Of a stretch of 64,000 nucleotides of DNA, positions 54,401-61,720 are shown piece by piece. The notes below the pieces were generated by a model. That model had not been told where the DNA came from and did not search any database. It saw nothing but the letters and a program-made list of their open reading frames with translations. This DNA is from Acidobacteriota bacterium (GTDB taxonomy: Bacteria; Acidobacteriota; Terriglobia; Terriglobales; Acidobacteriaceae). Within the stretch, counting starts at the first letter, position 1, and the number at the start of each line of letters is the position of its first letter. The position numbers and the translations under genes were made by a program. The DNA is taken from NCBI GenBank assembly GCA_018268915.1, contig JAFDVQ010000006.1:496001-560000 (forward strand), read 5' to 3'.

Positions 54401-55821
54401 ACGTTCCCGGGCAGAGCGACGCTGGAGGCTGGGATGGTTGCGGTGATCAGACTGGAGTTTTGGAATGTTGAGAATATGGTTGCGCCATTTATGGCGACGG
54501 TGGTGTTTGCTGTGAACCCTGTCCCGTTAAGGGAGATATCTGTAGCCGTGTTGACCGGTCCACCACCTGGGTAAGAGGCAGTGAGAGTGGGAGCGGGTGG
54601 ATTGGTGATCGACACGTTTACACCGTTCGAGATCGAGGGAGTTGCTGTGGGAGTCCTGACTGTGACCGCCGCTGTGCCTGCAGAGACAAGGTCGGCTGCC
54701 GGAACGGTGGCATAAAGCTGAGGAGGAATGTAAGAGGTCTGAAGATCAGCGCCGTTCCAACGCACTACGGAGTTTTGTGTGAATCCCGTTCCAACCACAT
54801 TGATGGATGAATCTGGGCTCCCTGAAATAAAGCTATTGGGGGAGACAGACGAAATGACCGGGGTAGCGGTTGGCGGTTGGATGGTGAGATTTGCCGCTGG
54901 GGAGGTTCCACCCCCCGGAGAGGGATTGGTGACTGTGACAGCAAGGGTGCCCTGAGTAGCCTGATCGGCGACAGTTGCAACGAATGTGAGGGCGGTTTCA
55001 TTGACATAGGTCGTGGAGCGCGCGCTGCCGTTCACTTTGATCACGGATGCGGAAATAAAACCTGTACCAGTAACAGAGATTGTGGCGGAAGAAGTCGCGC
55101 CAACCGGTAGTGCAGCGGGGGTGATTTGAATTGTTCCGACGGGAGGGTTGTTGACTGGGAGGTTAGACGCAGCGGAGGTTCCACCCCCGGGAGTGGAGTT
55201 AACGGCGGTCAGTGACAAACTGCCGGATTGCGAAACGTCGGTAGCGTTCAGCGTCACTTTGACCTGTGTCGAGCTGAGGTAGGAAGTGATTCTGGAGGCA
55301 CCGTTAATGTTTATGACTGTAGTGGGCACAAAGCCCGCACCGGTCACGGACACAATAAGGGAAGGGGTGTCGACGAGTTCGATAGATGGCGACACGGAAG
55401 AGATCGTGGGCGCCGGATTGTCGACTTCGAAGTTTCCCGCTGAACTGCTGACAGTTCCGTTGACAACGACGACAGAGAGATTTCCGCCGCTGGTCAACTG
55501 ATTGGCAGGAACAGTGGCAGTGAGATGTGACGCGGTGTCGTAAGTAGTGACTTCTGCGGTGCCACCGACCTTTACGACGCTGCTCGTGATGAATCCAGAA
55601 CCCGATACGGACAGCGTGACCGCGCTGGAGCCAGCTGTGACGGTCCCAGGGGTAACAGCGGTGATCACCGGGGTCGAGTTGTTTCCACCCCCAGCTCCTG
55701 ATCCGCTGCCGGATGACCCGCCGCTACCACCGCAGCCGGCGAGGAGTTGAAAAGTTGTTAGACAAAGGGCTAAAAACAGAAATCGAACAAGCCGCAACCT
55801 GCGGGAACCAAAGCCTTGCAC
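51439..55821 (-). CDS. giant secreted lipoprotein with IPT/TIG domains and two beta-propellers
   Basis: The 1460-residue protein has a lipoprotein signal (RFLFLALCLTTFQLLAGCGGSGG, lipobox LAGC) and a Gly/Ser linker. At least five IPT/TIG domains follow (about 50-490; TPVITAVTPGTVTAGSS-type starts). Then come a YVTN-like propeller (about 495-830), a DUF11-like segment (about 835-950, PADVAISMTAPSAAATGSAI), another TIG, a second propeller (about 1045-1370) and a final TIG. The propellers are internally duplicated (DPFTGDIKRTIWVGSNPNKLA and DPVTGNVGTSVLVGSEPTAMA). The start is GTG. G+C appears lower than in neighbours. A surface or matrix structural role is inference. Confidence 0.88.
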   Translation of the reverse strand: MQGFGSRRLRLVRFLFLALCLTTFQLLAGCGGSGGSSGSGSGAGGGNNSTPVITAVTPGTVTAGSSAVTLSVSGSGFITSSVVKVGGTAEVTTYDTASHLTATVPANQLTSGGNLSVVVVNGTVSSSAGNFEVDNPAPTISSVSPSIELVDTPSLIVSVTGAGFVPTTVININGASRITSYLSSTQVKVTLNATDVSQSGSLSLTAVNSTPGGGTSAASNLPVNNPPVGTIQITPAALPVGATSSATISVTGTGFISASVIKVNGSARSTTYVNETALTFVATVADQATQGTLAVTVTNPSPGGGTSPAANLTIQPPTATPVISSVSPNSFISGSPDSSINVVGTGFTQNSVVRWNGADLQTSYIPPQLYATVPAADLVSAGTAAVTVRTPTATPSISNGVNVSITNPPAPTLTASYPGGGPVNTATDISLNGTGFTANTTVAINGATIFSTFQNSSLITATIPASSVALPGNVNITVTTPAPGGGTSAALPYTVFLPISNNDIVYDSVDGLLYASVPVTGIGSGGNSVVGIDPFTGDIKRTIWVGSNPNKLALSTNGKQLFVGLDGAGAVAQVDLTQGKVVNQFSLGGGPGVYDPPFTALYLAAVPASPNSVAVSAWQLAYSGYKITIYDSGIPRANVYPNGSGPVTFGSSPSVLYTANNVYGGSIQKLTVDSTGVTGSTNLASTSGDIITLQYDNGRLYASSGQVFDASVGTLLGTFYSTATTPAYGPVVSDPSLGRAFIGVNNSSTSISEVLGFNESTFNGTGTIPVNAVGTQGYPTTFSKIVRWGQNGLAVSAAASAGTATNQIFIFQSPIVADLSSSPADVAISMTAPSAAATGSAISWTTKVTNKGPNQATGVVLAFNLDSTAIIASTTSTVGSCGSGSVFACDLGTLASGASATVIVKATPSEAGALSAISSVSSTTLDPSTTNNQASTSTIVSGSLYGAVPQITSISPNFVQAGSSDFTLTVNGTGFNSSSAVNLGSTSLSSTLVSETQLTAKVSASQIATYGWAPVTVFNPSPGGGNSQTYPLTIYSLVNVPASGLLFDPYTQLLYAAVPSTSTNISGNSVVTVDPVTGNVGTSVLVGSEPTAMAESADGKYIYISLTGSSGLAQYDPGKQKLLQTFTFSGVPNFGMPNPAANWLSVMPGTNTTLGIGFFGVGGIYDISGSTGGFRTNFANNSSPQFGDAAHLFTYDTYSSGAEFYRYSIDANGANLIDGSTLYGLGGFQATFQVGSDGLVYGGRGGIIDPKTTPPSQIASLPLFDFYYSGIVGYGSGVVADPSLKKEFVMMANTAGTTAYGLGRYDLTNYLPESIVIMPDSASSVSPAWTMMRWGQDGLALLANGQDYGTNKTVSNLILIRGPFVVPQELTIGSAATLASSSSSTLSHGSANTTLTLTGSNFAPGVAVTWNGKYRTTTVVDSTHVTVAIPSSDLAAAGSVTIVATNPGASASNSLHITIN

Positions 55822-56042
55822 CGGGGAGCCTCAACCTTCCGGAACATCTCAATTGGATTTGTTGGGGAATGCGTACTAAAGATACACCAGTCGGTTTTTT
55901 TTGCAATGCAGACTTGAGGGGATTGCGATATCAACGTCGCCGGGTCTGAATGGTAGTTGCGCACGAGGGTTCCGAACCATCGTTCGATAAGCCCGGTTCG
56001 TCGGCCACGTTCGCTAGCTTCTGAACGAGGATTGATATACTG

Positions 56043-56561
56043 CTACTCCGGGTGGGTCAACACGGTTAGCTCCGGCCACCAATAAGCCACCTCCATCAGC
56101 CGAGCTCCTCCGATCTCAATCACCCTGGACACGGCCAGCCGCCCACCGCAGCTCTCATAAAATCCTCGCGACCGGTTCCGCTCCAGCACCCACAGCGCCA
56201 CGCTCGTGAACCCCTGCTCCTGCAGCACAGCTGCGACGACCCTCAACAGCCCCCGCCCGATCCCCCTGCCTTGCGCGTCCCTCAACAGATACAGCGAATA
56301 GACCTCCGCGTCGGCAGTCTCAATCGCTTCGCGAATCTTTCCGGCGTGCACAAATCCCACCACTTCGCCTTTTCGCTCCGCCACCAGCACAACCGCACCG
56401 CTGCTCAGCCACTCCTGCCACAGCTTCACGCGCAATGTCTCGTCAAGCCCAGCCAGATACTCATCCGGCACGATTCCCGCGTAAGTAGTCCTCCAGCTCT
56501 CCACGTGCACGCGCGCAATCGCAACCGCGTCATTCAGCTCCGCAGCTCGAATGGAGACCAT
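56043..56561 (-). CDS. GNAT-family N-acetyltransferase
   Basis: A 172-residue acetyl-CoA-dependent acyltransferase. The family core is visible: VSIRAAELNDAVAIARVHVESWRTTYAGIVPDEYLAGL (N-terminal strand/helix), the acetyl-CoA pyrophosphate motif RDAQGRGIGRGLLR (about 92-105, R/Q-x-x-G-x-G/A), and LWVLERNRSRGFYESCGGRLAVSRVIEIG. The W-R-TTYAG...P motif is typical of a subgroup that acts on amino groups of small molecules or protein N-termini. Target not predictable. It is upstream of, and on the same strand as, the giant lipoprotein, 221 bp apart. Confidence 0.9.
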   Translation of the reverse strand: MVSIRAAELNDAVAIARVHVESWRTTYAGIVPDEYLAGLDETLRVKLWQEWLSSGAVVLVAERKGEVVGFVHAGKIREAIETADAEVYSLYLLRDAQGRGIGRGLLRVVAAVLQEQGFTSVALWVLERNRSRGFYESCGGRLAVSRVIEIGGARLMEVAYWWPELTVLTHPE

Positions 56562-56718
56562 ATTCGAACACTAGCGCACTCTTGCTCCGATCTAACACTT
56601 TCGTGGACCCCGTCGCAGTTACTACTGATTCCTCAGCGAATTACAAACAGTGGATTGTTCGCACTTGCCGCCGATAACAGAATGGACAGACAGCCCATCC
56701 CCTCCTCAGGAGCTTCGC

Positions 56719-56910
56719 ATGAACGTGATTCCAACAGCCGTAAGCTTCCTCCGCACTCTGCTCGCCAACGAAGATGGCCAGGACCTGGTTGAGTATTCCC
56801 TGGTTTTCGCAATGATCGCTTTCGGTTCTGTCACCGGTATGGGATCCCTCGCATCCGGACTTAACGACGTCTTCTCAACCGTCAGCTCAACCCTCACCAC
56901 CAACGTCTAG
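56719..56910 (+). CDS. Flp-type type IVb pilin
   Basis: The 63-residue protein has the pattern of Flp pilins: a short basic leader up to GQDLVEYSLVFAMIAFGSVTGM, with the E-Y pair after the processing-site Gly, and a single hydrophobic helix (about 26-45), then a short Ser/Thr tail. I start it at ATG 56719 with AGGAG upstream; the longer frame from 56650 is untranslated-like. No tad/cpa secretion genes are nearby, so it is an orphan pilin gene in this window. A hairpin follows its stop. Confidence 0.9.
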   Translation: MNVIPTAVSFLRTLLANEDGQDLVEYSLVFAMIAFGSVTGMGSLASGLNDVFSTVSSTLTTNV

Positions 56911-57345
56911 GCTGGGTCCTCCTCAATCCACACACTGTGCCCCATTCATCGCGCCTTTTGCGATGAGTGGGACCGCGGATCACACATTTCTGCCAGTCAC
57001 ACTTCGGTCACGTTGATATCACGGATCGTATCCCTTTTCCTCGCAGGATCGGGATACTATCAAACTCAACAACGCAGCTTTATTCATATTGCAAAGCGTC
57101 TAGCCTGTACGACCTCGTACGGAATGAACTGGGGGGGTGGCTAGCGTCATGGGCCGTGGTGCGACGACTACCACCTCGGCCCGTGATCCAAACTCCGCCT
57201 GCTTCCCGTTCGGGTACATTCGTTATTCGCCGCATGAATCCTGAACTTCCGTTACTTTAGGGTTCCAATCTGCGGGGACTTTCGATTTTCGACACGAGGC
57301 CAATGCTAGACTTCGCCCAGTAACACAGCAGAAGTGGAGAGAACT
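56911..57345. other. 435-bp gap with hairpins between the Flp pilin and small coiled-coil genes
   Basis: It contains no gene I can support. CCCATTCATCGC (56941-56952) pairs with GCGATGAGTGGG (56960-56971), a 12-bp stem with one G-T pair that may terminate the pilin transcript, though no T-run follows. GTACGA-CC-TCGTAC (57107-57120) is palindromic. GGGCCG (57151-57156) pairs with CGGCCC (57177-57182), with inner TGGT/ACCA. Some of these may belong to the leader of the gene at 57346. Confidence 0.5.
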
Positions 57346-57510
57346 ATGGATCCCTATCGCGTAGCCTACGAACAAGCCATGACCGAGCTCAACGAGATCA
57401 CCCGGAAGTTCGATCTCCTCCGGCTGCAAAAGGCACAGGTCGAGAACCTCATCAACGCCTTCCGTCCCCTGATCGAGAGCGCCGATCAAACCGCCGCCAT
57501 CGCAGGATAA
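57346..57510 (+). CDS. very small coiled-coil protein
   Basis: The frame ATG 57346 to TAA 57508-57510 gives 54 residues, MDPYRVAYEQAMTELNEITR continuing to PLIESADQTAAIAG. GTGGAGAGAACT precedes the ATG. The sequence is a single amphipathic helix with Leu/Ile heptads. It aligns without gaps to residues 8-52 of the protein at 44375 (Y-x-x-A-[FY]-E-x-A...L...I...[YF]...L...K...E...A...P). Function unknown. No signal peptide or membrane segment is present. A hairpin follows at 57532. Confidence 0.75.
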   Translation: MDPYRVAYEQAMTELNEITRKFDLLRLQKAQVENLINAFRPLIESADQTAAIAG

Positions 57511-57531
57511 CTCGCCCTGTTCGCAATCCCC

Positions 57532-57552
57532 ATGCCGGCCCAGCGCCGGCAT
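57532..57552 (+). terminator. possible terminator after the very small coiled-coil gene
   Basis: ATGCCGGC (57532-57539), loop CCAGC, GCCGGCAT (57545-57552) form a perfect 8-bp stem 22 bp beyond the stop. The following TCCTGCC is only weakly T-rich. Confidence 0.6.
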
Positions 57553-57631
57553 TCCTGCCTCTGCGCATTCAAGTCTCTGCTGAGGCGAGCAGCAGTCACC
57601 TGCTGCACCATCCCTCGCTCAACCGCGTCTC

Positions 57632-58189
57632 CTAGAATTTCCAGTTGCTCTGCCGCGCCGGCGGATGCGGATACAGTGATCCCGCCCCTGGCTTGCTCAG
57701 CGCCTGAAAATCATCCACAACGTGAGCAAGGGCCTCATCGAAATTCTTGTCGTGCGTCTTCTGCAGGTGAGCGATCTCAATGGGCTCGGTGATAGTCCAA
57801 AGCAGAAAATGCGTCCTGCGGTCGTAGATCGTCAGCTTGAAAAACGGCAACGCGTCTGCGCTGCCCAGCTCCTTCGACGCATGCGTTGGACCCATCGGTG
57901 CCGCGAGATGAATTTCCAGTATCAGATCCGCCTGCCCTGGATCGTCTGCAACTTCAAGCGTGCGCGTCGCGCGTAGCGCCTTCAGAGATGCAAAGTAGCC
58001 CCGGTTCGGATCTCCGCTGAACGGCTCCGGGAAGAGTCCCCCGTCCGCTCCGCCATTCGCGACAAAAGCTGACTTCGCATTCACTACCGCCGGCGGCGCC
58101 CCATTCGAGTCCGCCGTAACAGCCTGAGCCCCGGCGGCGACAGTCAACGGCATCGCCAGAAACGCACTCCAAAACGATCGAGTGAGCAT
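57632..58189 (-). CDS. secreted conserved hypothetical protein
   Basis: A 185-residue protein. I start it at ATG 58189 because MLTRSFWSAFLAMPLTVAAG is a signal peptide and GAGAGA lies just upstream; the frame extends 23 codons further without one. The mature part has SAFVANGGADGGLFPEPFSGDPNRGY, ADLILEIHLAAPMGP and FKLTIYDRRTHFLLWTITEPIEIAHLQKTHDKNFDEAL. I have seen this arrangement in acidobacterial hypothetical proteins but do not know a function. Single domain, periplasmic by prediction. Confidence 0.75.
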   Translation of the reverse strand: MLTRSFWSAFLAMPLTVAAGAQAVTADSNGAPPAVVNAKSAFVANGGADGGLFPEPFSGDPNRGYFASLKALRATRTLEVADDPGQADLILEIHLAAPMGPTHASKELGSADALPFFKLTIYDRRTHFLLWTITEPIEIAHLQKTHDKNFDEALAHVVDDFQALSKPGAGSLYPHPPARQSNWKF

Positions 58190-58330
58190 TCTCTCGGCCC
58201 TCCTGATCCTTGTCCCCTTGGACGCGCAGCCACTCTCCCAGGTTCCGCGCTTCCTCACAACTCAGCCAAGATCGCCTTTCATCCACTCACCCCGCCGTTC
58301 CGCATCAAAATGAAATATCAAGGGAGACAT

Positions 58331-58648
58331 ATGCGCGTCACTGTATCGCACAACCGCCCCAAAGAAGAAATCGTGCGGTCCCTCGACCGCTCCTTCGACG
58401 ATCTGTTCAAAGGTTTTGCAGCTGCTCCCATACAGATCGCGAATGAAACGCGGAAGTGGACCGGGAGCCGAATGGATTTCTCCTTCAACGCAAAAATGGG
58501 GATCGTCAGCTCGCCCATCCGCGGATTCATCGACATAACAGACAAAGACGTAACGATCGATGCGGACCTCGGTTGGCTTGAGCGCCTCTTCCCCGCCAAG
58601 CAAGCCCAGGCCGCCCTCGAAGGAAAAATCAAGGGATTGTTGGCTTAG
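58331..58648 (+). CDS. polyhydroxyalkanoic-acid-system-like (PHA_gran_rgn) protein
   Basis: A 105-residue protein resembling the PHA granule region family (PF09650): MRVTVSHNRPKEEIVRSLDRSFDDLFKGF, then MDFSFNAKMGIVSSPIRGFIDITDKDVTIDADLGWLERLFPA, and a C-terminal helix QAQAALEGKIKGLL. The strand-turn DVTIDADLG is the most recognisable part. No phaC or phasin gene is nearby. Alternative starts are ATG 58310 and 58331; AGGGAG overlaps the region before 58331, so I prefer 58331. Confidence 0.7.
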   Translation: MRVTVSHNRPKEEIVRSLDRSFDDLFKGFAAAPIQIANETRKWTGSRMDFSFNAKMGIVSSPIRGFIDITDKDVTIDADLGWLERLFPAKQAQAALEGKIKGLLA

Positions 58649-58696
58649 AAGCAGGCTGTTCATACCGATGCCAGCTATGAACCAGCATCTTCTCTA

Positions 58697-58732
58697 CTCC
58701 CTTAGTCCCTAGTCCCTAGTCCCTAATCCCTG
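58697..58732 (+). repeat. heptamer tandem array downstream of ppc
   Basis: Units TCCCTTAG, TCCCTAG, TCCCTAG, TCCCTAA and TCCCTGC form a short heptamer array between the convergent PHA-like gene and ppc, just outside the ppc stop codon. The sequence type is the same as the coding arrays at 48946 and 50258. Confidence 0.85.
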
Positions 58733-58734
58733 CC

Positions 58735-61575
58735 TCACCCCGTATTTCTCAACCCCGCCGAAATCCCGCTGATCGTCGCCGCAATCGCGCGGTTCACCTC
58801 CGGCGTATCCTCGCCGGCCCGCTTTCTCCGCAGCATATCCACCTGGATCAAATGCATCGGATCCACATACGGATTGCGCAGCTTGATCGAATGCGCCAGC
58901 ACGCTATTCGTCTGCAGCAACTCGTTCTGATTCGTCACTGCCAGCACGGCTTTCACCGACCGGTGAAACTCCGCCTCAAACATCTCGTAGATCCGCTCGC
59001 GTAGCTTCGCATCTTCCACCAGCTCTGAGTAAACCCGAGCCGTTGAAAGATCCACCTTGCCCAGCGCCATCTCCACGTTGCGCACCAGGTCAATGAAAAG
59101 CGGAAACTCCTTCGCCATCATTCGCAGCAGATCGACTGAACCTGGCTTCTTCGTGAACTCCTCGATCGCAAAACCCACGCCGAACCATGCCGGCACCAGC
59201 AGCCGCGACTGTGTCCATCCAAACACCCATGGAATCGCCCGCAGATCGGACAACTTTGGCGAACTGTTTCGCCGCGCCGGTCGCGACCCGATCTTCGCGT
59301 GCTCCAGTTCGCCCACCGGCGTTGACTGCTCGAAGTACGTCACCACATCCGGATTCTCCAGAACAAACTTCCGGTAGAACCCAAACGAAATCTCCGACAA
59401 CTCATCGAGCGCTGCTTCCCACTCCGGCTTCAGCACGCCCGTGAAATGCCCCTTGGGGTCCTTCGCGTTCGGCCTGGCCAGCGCATCCAGCGACGCTGCG
59501 ATCATCAGCTCCAGATTCCGCTCAGCCAGCACCTCATCGGCGTACTTGAAATTCAGAACCTCGCCCTGCTCTGTAATCCGCAGTTGTCCTTCGAACGCAT
59601 CCATCGGCTGCGCGAAGATCGCCCGATGCGTAGGCCCGCCGCCGCGTCCCACCGTACCTCCTCGACCATGGAAGAGCCGCAGCTTCACGCCGCACTCGCG
59701 CGCCACCTTGTGCAGATCGCGATGCGCGCGGAAAATCTCCCACGTGCTGGTGAGCATCCCGCCGTCCTTGTTCGAATCGGAATACCCCAGCATTACCTCT
59801 TGCCAGTTGCCCCATGACGCCAGCAGCTTCTTGTAGTCCGGCCTGCTCCATAGCTGGCGGCAAACCTCGGGCGCTTGCCGCAAATCCTCGATCGATTCGA
59901 ACAGCGGCACCGGCATCAACCCCGGATCGCGCTTCGATCCCTCTACCGTCACGCCGCCAAGCCGCGCCAGCCGCACAACCGCCAGCACATCCTCCACGCT
60001 CGATGCCCCGCTGATCACGTACTGCCGGATGACCTCAGGCGAGCAGCCTTCCTTCATCTCCGCCACAACGCGAAACGTCTCCAGCACTGAAGTCGTGTCA
60101 GCTGACATCTCTCCCGGCAGCTCCGGCGCAATCGTGTCGCTGATTGCCTCCTGCAACGCCGCCGCGTGTACTCGCGCGTGTTGCCGGATATCCAGCGTAT
60201 GCAGATGCAGCCCGAATGTCCGCACCTGGAGGATCAGTGGATCGATCAGCGTCTCCGCGATCCGCAACCCCGCGTTCGCCGCCAGCGAAGACCGCAGCGC
60301 CTCGAGATCCTCCAGGAACTTGCTCACCGAGCAGTACTCCGGCAAAATCTGCGCAAGCTTTTCCTGTCCCTTCGTCAGCGTGTACGGCATCACAGGCAGC
60401 ATCGTCGACCCATGTTTGCCTGTCAGCTCGAGCGTTCGCTGGATGCGCGCTTTCACGCAGATGATGAATCGCCTGTAGTATTCAAACTCATACTGCGCGC
60501 CGAAGACCTGCGCCTCCGGCGTGTGCACCAGCGCAACGTAGGCGTCCAGCCGTTCGCGAAGCTCCTTGCTCACCGGCCGCTGCTGTGCGCTTGTTGTCAG
60601 CAGATCGATAATCTCGTCCAGCCGCGCCTGGTAGTAGAGCAGCAGGTGCCCGCGCGCCAGTTGAATCGCATCGCGCGTCACCTCCGGCGTCACAAACGGA
60701 TTGCCGTCGCGATCGCCTCCGATCCACGACCCGAACTTCAACACCTGCGGCAATTCGTGCGGCTCGATCTCCAATCCATACGAAGCCCGCAGTGCCTCCG
60801 CAATTTCCCGATACAGTCCCGGCAGCGTCGCAAAGATCGACACATCGTAGTAGTCGAGCCCCATCTTCACTTCGTCGTACACGGTCGGCCGTCGCGACCT
60901 CACCTCATCCGTCTGCCACAGGCTCGTGATCTCCGCACGGATCGCATCTTCGAGCCGCGCCATCTCCTGCTCGGGAACTGGAATCCGATCCAGCCGCGCC
61001 AGAAAGTCTCCAATGCGCCGCCGCTTCGTCATCACTGTCCGCCGCGCCACTTCCGTGGGGTGTGCGGTGAACACCGGCACAATCAGGATCCGCTTCAGCC
61101 ATTCCATCGCCTCTTCGGCCGTGATCCCCACCCGCTTCATCTCGCACAGCGTTCCAGCCAGCGAGCCGCGCTGCTTCTCCGCCTCGCCTGTCAGTTGCAG
61201 CGCAATACGCCTGCGCTTGCGGTGATTCGTCTCCGCCAGGTTGATCAGCTCGAAATAGAACGCAAACGCCCGCGTCAACAGCAGAGCCCGCTCTGCCGGC
61301 AGCGAGTGCACCAGTTCCAGGGCCTTGGCGCCGTGCCGCTCCGCCTCTTCTTCGTTCCCGCGAGCTTCGGCATCTCTCCGCCGGATCGTACCCTGCCGCA
61401 GCGCTTCCACATGCGCAAACAGATCCTCGCCCGCCTGCTCCCGCAGCACCTCACCCAGCAGCGTTCCCAGCGACCGCACGTCGCGCCGCAGCGGAGCCTC
61501 CTTCAGCTCCCCCGAACGCGCCTCGAGTTCTGCCAGTCTTTGCGACCAGCTCTCAGGACTCCACAAAAGGGCCAT
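58735..61575 (-). CDS. ppc: phosphoenolpyruvate carboxylase
   Basis: Carboxylates phosphoenolpyruvate to oxaloacetate, an anaplerotic reaction. The 946-residue chain has the full length. Motifs: VFTAHPTEVARRT (about 171-183, the His of the first signature), GSWIGGDRDGNPFVT (about 284-298), MLGYSDSNKDGG (about 598-609, second signature), LFHGRGGTVGRGGGPTHRAI (about 635-654, mobile glycine loop), and the C-terminal NRAIAATISGISAGLRNTG. The normal ending NTG is present. It is a monocistronic gene, convergent with the PHA-like gene. Confidence 0.97.
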   Translation of the reverse strand: MALLWSPESWSQRLAELEARSGELKEAPLRRDVRSLGTLLGEVLREQAGEDLFAHVEALRQGTIRRRDAEARGNEEEAERHGAKALELVHSLPAERALLLTRAFAFYFELINLAETNHRKRRRIALQLTGEAEKQRGSLAGTLCEMKRVGITAEEAMEWLKRILIVPVFTAHPTEVARRTVMTKRRRIGDFLARLDRIPVPEQEMARLEDAIRAEITSLWQTDEVRSRRPTVYDEVKMGLDYYDVSIFATLPGLYREIAEALRASYGLEIEPHELPQVLKFGSWIGGDRDGNPFVTPEVTRDAIQLARGHLLLYYQARLDEIIDLLTTSAQQRPVSKELRERLDAYVALVHTPEAQVFGAQYEFEYYRRFIICVKARIQRTLELTGKHGSTMLPVMPYTLTKGQEKLAQILPEYCSVSKFLEDLEALRSSLAANAGLRIAETLIDPLILQVRTFGLHLHTLDIRQHARVHAAALQEAISDTIAPELPGEMSADTTSVLETFRVVAEMKEGCSPEVIRQYVISGASSVEDVLAVVRLARLGGVTVEGSKRDPGLMPVPLFESIEDLRQAPEVCRQLWSRPDYKKLLASWGNWQEVMLGYSDSNKDGGMLTSTWEIFRAHRDLHKVARECGVKLRLFHGRGGTVGRGGGPTHRAIFAQPMDAFEGQLRITEQGEVLNFKYADEVLAERNLELMIAASLDALARPNAKDPKGHFTGVLKPEWEAALDELSEISFGFYRKFVLENPDVVTYFEQSTPVGELEHAKIGSRPARRNSSPKLSDLRAIPWVFGWTQSRLLVPAWFGVGFAIEEFTKKPGSVDLLRMMAKEFPLFIDLVRNVEMALGKVDLSTARVYSELVEDAKLRERIYEMFEAEFHRSVKAVLAVTNQNELLQTNSVLAHSIKLRNPYVDPMHLIQVDMLRRKRAGEDTPEVNRAIAATISGISAGLRNTG

Positions 61576-61720
61576 CGTCTCTCAATTATCCCTTACCGTC
61601 TCTGTAACCCCGAGAGGGCGACCGTCCATCACCGCTCGACACCGCATGTCCCCCGTCACAATCCGCCGCCCGCAGTTTCAGCTATCCTTGCTCTGGCGGG
61701 AAATAGGCGCTTGCCCGCGG

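Noticed and set aside
56651..56668. Sigma-54 promoter before the Flp pilin (TGG...TTGC)
   Set aside because: Spacing between GG and GC is wrong for the -24/-12 element.
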